Shown: one piece after another, positions 1-5,137 of the stretch
Layout of the letters: every line of letters starts with the position of its first letter
Position numbering within the stretch: position 1 is the stretch's first letter
Origin: Pseudomonadota bacterium
Lineage (GTDB): Bacteria; Bdellovibrionota_C; UBA2361; OMII01
Assembly (NCBI GenBank): GCA_027486155.1
Contig: JAIXPR010000312.1
Span: forward strand, 1 to 7,990
Direction of reading: 5' to 3'
Length of the DNA stretch: 7,990 nt
The notes under the pieces: generated by a model
What the model was told of the DNA's origin: nothing
Seen by the model: only the letters and a program-made list of their open reading frames with translations
The model's database searches: none
Position numbers and translations under genes: made by a program

Positions 1-1
1 C

Positions 2-220
2 GCGTCAGTGAAAGCGAGCCTCGTTATCGCGATCTTCATGCACGGTAAGTACGAGAATAAGATCATTTGGACCTACATCCTGATCCCCTTTATTCTGCTT
101 GCGATCATGATCGGCGGCATCTTTACGGATGATCCCTTCCGCTCGCACCCGCTGCCGTTTGGGGCGCAGGGTCAGCAGGCAGCTGCTCCAGCGGCTCCGA
201 AAGCACCGGCTCATCACTAA
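2..220 (+). CDS. Cytochrome c oxidase subunit IV (prokaryotic type), 3' part only
   Basis: The gene enters from the left edge; only its last 72 codons are present, ending at a TAA. The GTG at 8 is an internal valine codon, not the start, because the frame is open to the edge. The visible protein has the hallmark of the bacterial COX4 family: a helix ending in KASLVIAIFMHGKYE, then a short loop and a second helix (about IIWTYILIPFILLAIMIGGIF) followed by TDD. In this family two or three helices form a small subunit packed against the heme-copper oxidase core in the inner membrane, usually encoded last in a ctaCDEF-type operon, so subunits I-III are expected just left of the window. The Ala/Pro/His-rich tail after TDDPFRSHP is probably a disordered extension outside the membrane. 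Family assignment is quite sure; the exact oxidase type (aa3 or caa3) cannot be told. Confidence 0.85.
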   Translation, partial: ASVKASLVIAIFMHGKYENKIIWTYILIPFILLAIMIGGIFTDDPFRSHPLPFGAQGQQAAAPAAPKAPAHH

Positions 221-248
221 TTTATCTCTCTCTCGAAGGGTTATTTTA

Positions 249-277
249 CAAAGAGGACAGCGAGGACGGAGAGGAAG
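249..277. repeat. Short purine-rich GAGGAC-type degenerate repeat
   Basis: The spacer between the two convergent genes (221-301) contains a degenerate run of GAGGAC/GGAGAGG units on the plus strand. Read on the other strand it resembles the CCTCCGCG-type intergenic repeats seen in many environmental bacteria, and it is a weaker relative of the arms at 875-956. A run of six T follows at 287-292, but no stable stem precedes it, so I do not call a terminator. Confidence 0.3.
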
Positions 278-301
278 GGGCACCGCTTTTTTATTGCGAA
301 C

Positions 302-796
302 CTACTCCGGCAGCTCAACGAACTCGACCGCCCCGGTTTCGGGTTGTAGAAACGCGATCGTATAGCGGTCAGCCGAGAAGAGGGCTCCCGGATTGACGAT
401 CCTCGTCCGTCCGACCACTTCGTCCCGTGGAACGTGCGTGTGCCCGTGAAGCACGTAGTCGTACTGTTGAGTAGCGACCGCCTCGTCGATAACACGGGCG
501 CTCGTTCCGTGATTCACGAAGAACTTTTTACCGGCATGCTCAAAGGTTATGGTGTCATCTATTTGGGAGAACCCTAACTCTCCACATTTTTTCTTGAGCC
601 CCGAACGCTCGCCGTCGTTGTTGCCGAACACGAGCTTGAGGGGAAGTCCCGCGAAACGCTCTAGAACCGGGGGGGAGATAATATCACCGCAGTGAATAAC
701 CAGAGACGGAGAGCGTTCTTTAAAAACCTTCACCGCTTTAATGATCATCCGGACGTCTTCGTGTGTGTCAGAAACGATGGCAACGAGGGTATTCAT
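302..796 (-). CDS. YfcE/MJ0936-like metallophosphoesterase
   Basis: This 164-residue protein matches the single-domain YfcE/MJ0936 phosphodiesterase family in length and in every metal-binding motif in order: SDTHE at 9-13 (Asp10, His12), CGD at 36-38 (Asp38), GNND at 58-61 (Asn59 or Asn60), NHG at 95-97 (His96) and HGHTH at 117-121, followed by NPGA at 135-138. These residues bind a two-metal centre, commonly Mn or Ni in studied members, that hydrolyses phosphodiesters; the natural substrate is generally unknown. The protein is cytosolic, with no signal peptide or membrane segment. It stands alone on the minus strand, converging with the oxidase gene and diverging from the membrane protein at 1229. 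The ATG at 796 starts right at the conserved first beta strand; the bases upstream show no strong Shine-Dalgarno. The family is certain, the physiological role is not. Confidence 0.9.
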   Translation of the reverse strand: MNTLVAIVSDTHEDVRMIIKAVKVFKERSPSLVIHCGDIISPPVLERFAGLPLKLVFGNNDGERSGLKKKCGELGFSQIDDTITFEHAGKKFFVNHGTSARVIDEAVATQQYDYVLHGHTHVPRDEVVGRTRIVNPGALFSADRYTIAFLQPETGAVEFVELPE

Positions 797-874
797 AAGG
801 TGACCATATCGTAAGAGAGAAGGGGCGGAAACAGCGGAAACCGGTCCTGCGGCGCGCAGCTTTTTGATTAATTA

Positions 875-956
875 TCGCGGAGGCGCGGACGACGCGGAGA
901 GCGCAGGACCTCATCAATAGCCATCCGCGAACTCGGCGTCTTCCGCGCCTCCGCGA
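875..956. repeat. Long inverted repeat, GCGGAGG type
   Basis: The arm at 875-904 and the reverse complement of 927-956 both begin TCGCGGAGGCGCGGA. Across 30 aligned bases they agree at all but four positions, separated by a 22-base loop. The result is a strong hairpin in either strand. The arms are built from GCGGAGG/GACGC units, as in dispersed intergenic repeats of many environmental bacteria. It sits 78 bases upstream of the minus-strand phosphoesterase start. There is no T-run beside it, so it is more likely a repeat element or an mRNA-protecting structure than a terminator. Confidence 0.8.
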
Positions 957-997
957 CATATAACCAAGATATGTGGACCCAGAGGAACCTTGCTGTT

Positions 998-1020
998 GAA
1001 AAAGGGGACGTTACCTTTTC
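998..1020. repeat. REP-like short hairpin with GGGGACGTTACC core
   Basis: The stretch GAAAAAGGGGACGTTACC followed by TTTTC forms a 6-bp stem (AAAAGG at 1000-1005 with CCTTTT at 1014-1019) around an 8-base loop. I recall similar AAAAGGGGAC-A/G-T short palindromes as dispersed repeats linked to IS200-like REP-associated transposases. No such transposase is present here, so the assignment rests on motif resemblance only. Confidence 0.35.
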
Positions 1021-1079
1021 CTCCATCGAGACGCGATGCGATACGACACCCCAGGGTATATCGAAGGACCGCCCGGTAG

Positions 1080-1099
1080 GGCCCGACTCCTGGCGGGCC
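1080..1099 (+). other. GC-rich stem-loop upstream of the membrane-protein gene
   Basis: GGCCCG (1080-1085) pairs perfectly with CGGGCC (1094-1099) across an 8-base loop. It lies 129 bases upstream of the next start codon and has no T-run after it. It may be part of a structured leader, but no known riboswitch class was recognised in this stretch. Confidence 0.3.
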
Positions 1100-1228
1100 G
1101 TGCTATGGAGGTATCAACGCGTGATCAATGGGCGTAGCGCTGGGCTCTCGCCTTTTAGCTTACTTTTCCCCGCCGGTCGTTGTGCGGTAGCATGGTGAGG
1201 CTATCCCTTGTAAGAGCACGAGCGCTTT

Positions 1229-1624
1229 ATGACAACAGCCCTGATCATCCTTGCGGGATGTACCCTTGTCCTGGTTCCGACCCTTCTCTTTATCCTCCTT
1301 GTCCAGCCGATATGGGCCTTCGTGGAGGTGTGCGGAACCTCGCTCCTTGGTCGGGGTGGAAAGATTCTGTGGCTTGTGGCGCTCCTCATCTTCACAATTG
1401 TGGGGAGCATTCCCTACGCCCTCTTCGTCTCGGCCTCAGCGGCGTTACGACAGGTCACCCTCGTCTGCGTGCTCCTTATCGGGATTGTGGTGGGAATTGG
1501 CTACGGGGTCGTTCACTACAACCCTCATCTTAAGGACCAGGTAATGCATAAGGTTAATGAGGCCCGCAGCACCTACGCTCAGGTAAAGGATGTATCTGAG
1601 ATGGCCAAGCACCTGAAGTGGTAG
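1229..1624 (+). CDS. Small three-helix membrane protein of unknown function
   Basis: This is a 131-residue hydrophobic protein that I do not recognise as a named family. Predicted membrane segments lie at about 3-26, 45-66 and 76-96, and a polar, probably amphipathic helix fills 99-131. The second segment (ILWLVALLIFTIVGSIPYAL) resembles the short PLDc_N-type module (aromatic residue, then G-S-I-P-Y) that precedes catalytic domains in cardiolipin synthases and also occurs in small stand-alone membrane proteins; no phospholipase HKD motif follows. The ATG at 1229 is the first possible start after an in-frame TAA at 1211; a weak GAG at 1220-1222 could serve as ribosome site. It lies 9 bases before mpl, so co-transcription is likely, although a functional link to wall recycling is only inferred. 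Confidence 0.75.
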   Translation: MTTALIILAGCTLVLVPTLLFILLVQPIWAFVEVCGTSLLGRGGKILWLVALLIFTIVGSIPYALFVSASAALRQVTLVCVLLIGIVVGIGYGVVHYNPHLKDQVMHKVNEARSTYAQVKDVSEMAKHLKW

Positions 1625-1628
1625 GGAA
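1622..1628 (+). promoter_or_regulatory. Shine-Dalgarno of mpl overlapping the upstream stop codon
   Basis: The sequence TAGGGAA contains the TAG stop of the membrane-protein gene and an AGGGA ribosome site six bases before the ATG at 1634. This arrangement allows ribosomes ending the first gene to start the second and supports the chosen mpl start. Confidence 0.55.
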
Positions 1629-1633
1629 CCTCA

Positions 1634-3106
1634 ATGCCAAAGAGTCATTTTTCTATCAATAGCGTTACCTCCCTGACAAGCGTTCCAAAGGGTGGGCGGA
1701 TCCACGTGGTCGGGGTTGCTGGTGTCGCTATGGCGCAGCTCGCCGTTGAGCTCACCAAACAGGGATTTCTGGTATCAGGAAGTGATAAGGACTTCTATGA
1801 GCCGATGGGGAGCTTTCTGCGTAACTCCTCCGTTACCCTCTTTAAAGGGTACGGCGCGACGAACGTACCCCCCTCGGTAGACCTCGTGGTGATCGGTAAC
1901 GCGGTCAGCTACGAGAACGTTGAAGTAGCGGTCGTTGAGGAACGAAATCTGCCCTACACCTGCTTCCCACGAATGTTACATGAGACGATCATCGAGGGGA
2001 AACGCTCGATCGTTGTAACCGGCACGCACGGTAAATCCACCACAACGGCGCTTATAGCATCCACACTGTTAAAGTTGGGTGGGGAGCCGAGCTATTTTGT
2101 CGGTGGAATCGCGCAAGATCTTCCGATGAGCCTCGCTCGTGGTAACGGAGCCTACAGCGTTGTCGAAGGGGATGAGTACGACAGCGCGTTCTTCGCCAAA
2201 GTCCCTAAGTTCTCATTCTACCATCCGGATATCTGCGTCATTAACGCCATCGAGTACGACCACGCCGACATCTACCCGAACGTCGAGAGTATCATCTCGG
2301 TGTTTCGGGAGATGGTCATGAAGATGCCTCCGCACAGTACCGTATTGTGCTGTAGCGATTATCCACATGTGGATAACCTTGTGGGAGAACTTCGCGGCAA
2401 GGTGCCGAGTCGGATCGTAACGTTCGGATGCTCTCCTGATGCCGATATCTCGATCGTCCGTCGAGAGCAGGTCGGACTCTCTCAACGGGTGACCGCTCGA
2501 AGTGAAACGCAGGGCGAGTTTACTTTTACGATCCCGATGACCGGGGTCTACAACGCGAAGAACGCGCTCGTTACGATCGTGGTCGCGATGATGAGTGGGT
2601 ACTCGCTTGAGCACGCGACTGAGGCGGTTGCGACCTTCAAGTCAGTGAAGCGGCGGCAAGAGGTGCGTTACGATAGGCACGGCATAACCCTGATTGAGGA
2701 CTTCGCGCATCATCCCACCGCGGTCCATGAAACCCTCTCTGGGATCAGGGAGGCCTTCCCAGGGCGAAAGATATGGGGAGTGTTTGAGCCGCGATCGAAC
2801 ACGAGTCGACGCAAGGTATTTCAGGAGCCGTACGTCGCGGCGTTTAAAAACGCTGATGAAGTTGTGTTGTGCCAGGTGGTGTCCCGCGAGATCGACGCGA
2901 ACCAAGAGTTGCTCGATGTCGATACCTTGAGCGTGAAGATAGGGGAGGGCGGAACCTCATCCCGGGCCCTTCCCGATCCTAAATCCATTCAGGAGTTACT
3001 TCTGTCTAATCTGGGCACCAACGATGTCATCGTCGTGATGTCGAACGGCTCCTTTGGTGGGTTACCTCAATCTCTTGAGAGTGCCTTAGTCGCCCGTTTC
3101 GGCTGA
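1634..3106 (+). CDS. mpl: UDP-MurNAc:L-Ala-gamma-D-Glu-meso-DAP ligase (murein peptide ligase)
   Basis: Mpl joins tripeptide recovered from old peptidoglycan to UDP-N-acetylmuramate using ATP, bypassing MurC, MurD and MurE; it acts in the cytosol. All three Mur-ligase domains are visible in the 490 residues: an N-terminal UDP-binding Rossmann part with a glycine loop GVAGVAMAQLA (28-38); the ATP domain with TGTHGKSTT (129-137), the Mpl-typical VVEGDEYDSAFF (176-187) and INAIEYDHADIY (203-214); GVYNAKNAL (305-313); and the C-terminal ligand domain with IEDFAHHPTA (354-363), FEPRSNTSRR (384-393) and MSNGSFGG (469-476). The EGDEYDSAFF and MSNGSFGG motifs mark Mpl rather than MurC. It is slightly longer than the roughly 457-residue E. 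coli enzyme. The glycine loop departs from the more usual GICGTFMGGLA form. Stop TGA is followed in frame by TAA TAA. The nearest neighbour is the membrane protein 9 bases upstream. Confidence 0.92.
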   Translation: MPKSHFSINSVTSLTSVPKGGRIHVVGVAGVAMAQLAVELTKQGFLVSGSDKDFYEPMGSFLRNSSVTLFKGYGATNVPPSVDLVVIGNAVSYENVEVAVVEERNLPYTCFPRMLHETIIEGKRSIVVTGTHGKSTTTALIASTLLKLGGEPSYFVGGIAQDLPMSLARGNGAYSVVEGDEYDSAFFAKVPKFSFYHPDICVINAIEYDHADIYPNVESIISVFREMVMKMPPHSTVLCCSDYPHVDNLVGELRGKVPSRIVTFGCSPDADISIVRREQVGLSQRVTARSETQGEFTFTIPMTGVYNAKNALVTIVVAMMSGYSLEHATEAVATFKSVKRRQEVRYDRHGITLIEDFAHHPTAVHETLSGIREAFPGRKIWGVFEPRSNTSRRKVFQEPYVAAFKNADEVVLCQVVSREIDANQELLDVDTLSVKIGEGGTSSRALPDPKSIQELLLSNLGTNDVIVVMSNGSFGGLPQSLESALVARFG

Positions 3107-3256
3107 TAATAAGCCCCTTCAAACGAGCCTTCCCAAAAACGCAGAAACCGACACATCCGGGTTAATCAGGCCACCCTGCTCACCGGCTTAACGGCAGAGC
3201 TCGGTGGTTTGCTAGCAATGAGGGCGCCCGCTCCCCTATAGTTATTCGGCATGGGC

Positions 3257-3271
3257 CGCGCTGACAGCGCG
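3257..3271. other. Perfect 6-bp GC hairpin with 3-base loop
   Basis: CGCGCT (3257-3262) pairs with AGCGCG (3266-3271) around the loop GAC. It lies 150 bases after the mpl stop codon. The bases after it (AGTTCATCG) contain no T-run, so an intrinsic terminator is unlikely; it may be part of a structured leader or simply a short dyad. Confidence 0.4.
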
Positions 3272-3308
3272 AGTTCATCGTCACAATCTCATACGGGTAG
3301 AGAACTCT

Positions 3309-3493
3309 AGCAGGATGGTGAGAAATGGTCTCCTGTTGCGCCGATCGATAGTTCGACTGCGACTTCGTTGAAGCCGATGAAAAAATCCTCAACGTATCAC
3401 AGAGGATACGCTTCCGGTTTTTTCATCGTCTCCGCCTCGTTTCGTCAGAACTCTCGATGTGCTCACGACGGATCCATTTTTCACCATCCTGCT
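3309..3493. repeat. 185-base near-palindromic element, MITE-like or long-hairpin
   Basis: The two halves are reverse complements of each other in blocks around a centre near 3401. The outer arms 3309-3328 and 3474-3493 agree at 19 of 20 positions (AGCAGGATGGTG then A-rich). Next inward, 3344-3354 and 3448-3458 agree at 10 of 11 (ATCGATAGTTC against ATCGAGAGTTC). Then 3375-3385 and 3418-3428 pair perfectly (CGATGAAAAAA with TTTTTTCATCG). The tip is a perfect CGTATC/GATACG stem (3393-3398, 3405-3410) with loop ACAGAG. Inverted ends of this kind are typical of miniature inverted-repeat elements, but no target-site duplication is obvious in the flanks and no coding capacity exists. It ends 85 bases before the transporter start, so it may also fold as a long hairpin in that gene's leader. 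Confidence 0.75.
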
Positions 3494-3578
3494 TACAAGG
3501 TTTTGTTGACCTTTGGTACCTACCTCATCGCCCGGAGCGGTGAAGAAAGTACCAACTGAATGGACACCCGTTATATCT

Positions 3579-4907
3579 ATGAACCACTACATCGGAATTG
3601 TTGGTCTTTGTGCGATCCTAGCGTTCTGCTACGGACTCTCAAAGAATCGTCGGCGAATCGATTGGAAGCTTGTCGGCTACGGCATCGCTCTCCAGTTGAT
3701 CCTCGCTTTTGTTGTGTTGAAGACCTCCCCTGGCAGGGCGGCTTTCGACTACTTGAATCACGGTTTCGATGCGCTTATGAGTCATTCGAAGGAGGGCGCG
3801 AGCTTTCTCTTCGGCGGACTCACCGAGCAATCGATTCCGGTTACAGATGGGCAAGACGCTAAGATCGGAGGTCTCATCCGGTTAGGCGCGTCATTCGCGT
3901 TCGCGGTTCTGCCGAGCGTTATCTTCTTTTCGTGTTTGATGGCGATCCTCTATCACATCGGTCTTATGCACCGGATCGTGTATTGGATGGCGCTCTTCAT
4001 GAAAAAGACGCTCAAGACGAGCGGCGCGGAGTCACTCTCGGCAGCGGCGAATATCTTCGTTGGGCAGACAGAGGCTCCGCTTCTGATTCGTCCCTACTTA
4101 GAGAAGATGACACGCAGCGAGATCCTCGCCGTGATGATCGGAGGTATGGCAAATATCGCTGGGGGTGTCTTGGCGGCGTACGTGAGTATGCTGTCTGACA
4201 AATTCCCAGACATCGCTGGCCACCTCATAGCGGGAAGTATCATGTCAGCGCCAGCGTCCCTGGTGTTGGCTAAGATCCTTCTTCCCGAAGAGGAGGTTCC
4301 AGAGACTGCCGGTAATGTCGACGCGCAGTTCGTGCGTATCGATGCTAACGTCATTGAGGCGGCAACGCGCGGTGCGAGTGAGGGGCTCACCCTCGCGCTC
4401 AACATCGCGGCGCAGCTCCTGTGCGCTATCGCCTTAGTCGCTCTTGGTAACGCGATGTGGGGAGGGCTCTGTCACTGGGCAACCAGTATGACAGGCTATA
4501 GCCTTAACCACATCGACACCTTCCAAGAGCTTCTGGGATACGCGTTCGCGCCGGTCGCCTGGCTGCTCGGCATTCCCTCACAGGATTGCTTGGTTGCTGG
4601 AAAGCTCTTAGGCGAGAAGACGATCTTGAATGAGTTCGTCGCCTACGCGCACATGGGGGATTACCTACACGGTAAACCTCTGATGGATGGAGTTCCGGTG
4701 CAGGAGTTAGCCGAGCGCACCAAGATCATCCTGAGTTACGCCTTGTGCGGATTCGCCAACATCGGCTCCATCGGAGTGCTGGTTGGTGGGATGGGTGCGC
4801 TGATGCCAAGTCGTCGTGGTGATATCGCTCGCTTGGGTCTTCTGGCTCTTGTTGGTGGTACCTGCTCGACCTTCATGACAGCGATTATTGCTGGCTTGAT
4901 TCTGTGA
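3579..4907 (+). CDS. Concentrative nucleoside transporter (CNT/NupC family)
   Basis: This inner-membrane symporter imports nucleosides with a cation (H+ or Na+). The 442-residue product has the whole CNT fold: N-terminal helices, re-entrant hairpin HP1 with GQTEAPL (162-168), SAPASLVLAK (223-232), the family signature G-x-K-x3-N-E-F-V-A-Y matched exactly by GEKTILNEFVAY (345-356), and CGFANIGSIG (390-399). By analogy with the Vibrio cholerae CNT structure, Gln163, Thr164 and Glu165, Glu352, and Phe392, Asn394 and Ser397 should line the nucleoside and cation sites; their spacing (F-x-N-x2-S) is preserved. Length is normal to slightly long. The ATG at 3579 is preferred because the first hydrophobic helix starts directly after it; in-frame TTG (3513) and GTG (3540) would add a charged, unlike-family extension. 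No strong Shine-Dalgarno is seen. Specificity and coupling ion cannot be read. It appears to be a single-gene unit. Confidence 0.93.
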   Translation: MNHYIGIVGLCAILAFCYGLSKNRRRIDWKLVGYGIALQLILAFVVLKTSPGRAAFDYLNHGFDALMSHSKEGASFLFGGLTEQSIPVTDGQDAKIGGLIRLGASFAFAVLPSVIFFSCLMAILYHIGLMHRIVYWMALFMKKTLKTSGAESLSAAANIFVGQTEAPLLIRPYLEKMTRSEILAVMIGGMANIAGGVLAAYVSMLSDKFPDIAGHLIAGSIMSAPASLVLAKILLPEEEVPETAGNVDAQFVRIDANVIEAATRGASEGLTLALNIAAQLLCAIALVALGNAMWGGLCHWATSMTGYSLNHIDTFQELLGYAFAPVAWLLGIPSQDCLVAGKLLGEKTILNEFVAYAHMGDYLHGKPLMDGVPVQELAERTKIILSYALCGFANIGSIGVLVGGMGALMPSRRGDIARLGLLALVGGTCSTFMTAIIAGLIL

Positions 4908-5137
4908 TTGGCACGGAGTGGAGGTTCTTTTTGATGTTTTTCAAAGAGTTCTCTCCCTCCCTTCCTCCTCGATCTGTCCAAATACCTCATAATGGCGTCG
5001 TTTGCGTCCCGTGAAGGTCAATAGTCTCAATATCTTATTCAAGCCCTAACGTAGAAAAAGCTATTTGAGCGATTTTTTCTCAAGCTACCCGACAGGGTGA
5101 CGATTAGTCCTTTGTCTGTGTTATCCGCGGGGCTTTC
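4908..5137. other. 230-base intergenic region before the exported protein
   Basis: The gap is AT-richer than its surroundings. It holds an imperfect stem (TTGAG 5065-5069 with CTCAA 5079-5083, flanked by AGC/GCT) whose loop includes six T, and a weak T-rich dyad shortly after the transporter stop (about 4924-4948). Neither has classical terminator geometry. A modest ribosome site, GCGGGG at 5127-5132, precedes the next start by five bases. No clear promoter hexamers were found. Confidence 0.35.

Larger units (their letters stand above)
797..1228. other. 432-base divergent intergenic region
   Basis: The spacer lies between the starts of two divergent genes and must hold both promoters, but no convincing -35/-10 pair is visible for either. 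It contains the GCGGAGG inverted repeat, the REP-like hairpin and the GC-rich stem-loop listed separately. A 75-codon plus-strand frame at 971-1198 has no Shine-Dalgarno, no recognisable protein features and runs through the hairpins, so it is not called. An 8-bp complementary pair (843-850 with 903-910, GGTCCTGC/GCAGGACC) could extend structure around the large repeat. Confidence 0.5.
3107..3578. other. 472-base intergenic region between mpl and the nucleoside transporter
   Basis: No credible gene is present. Visible elements are a perfect 10-bp palindrome TTGCTAGCAA (3209-3218), an isolated -10-like TATAGT (3237-3242) without a well-spaced -35, a perfect CGCGCT/AGCGCG hairpin (3257-3271) and the large near-palindrome at 3309-3493. 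No tRNA and no purine-type riboswitch was recognised. There is no clear terminator directly after mpl. Confidence 0.5.

Noticed and set aside
221..301. Bidirectional terminator between the convergent genes
   Set aside because: A T6 run is present at 287-292 but I could find no stable stem next to it on either strand.
793..807. Four-codon upstream frame overlapping the phosphoesterase start by ATGA
   Set aside because: An ATG GTC ACC TTA TGA run exists on the minus strand, but it has no ribosome site and such short overlaps arise by chance.
971..1198. 75-codon plus-strand frame in the divergent spacer
   Set aside because: No Shine-Dalgarno, no recognisable motif, and it reads through two hairpins; composition looks non-coding.
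1634..3106. MurC rather than Mpl
   Set aside because: The EGDEYDSAFF, YDHADIYPN and MSNGSFGG motifs are characteristic of Mpl, and there is no neighbouring mur/fts cluster.
3107..3308. tRNA or riboswitch between mpl and the transporter
   Set aside because: A GAGTTCATC stretch near the CGCGCT hairpin vaguely recalls a T-arm, but there is no cloverleaf, no CCA-type acceptor stem and no purine-riboswitch core.
3368..3559. 63-codon frame inside and after the near-palindrome
   Set aside because: It runs through the inverted-repeat arms and overlaps the transporter start region; no ribosome site or family features.
3513..3578. Longer transporter start at TTG 3513 or GTG 3540
   Set aside because: Would add a polar Pro/Lys-rich extension not expected before the first CNT helix; the ATG at 3579 fits the family N-terminus.
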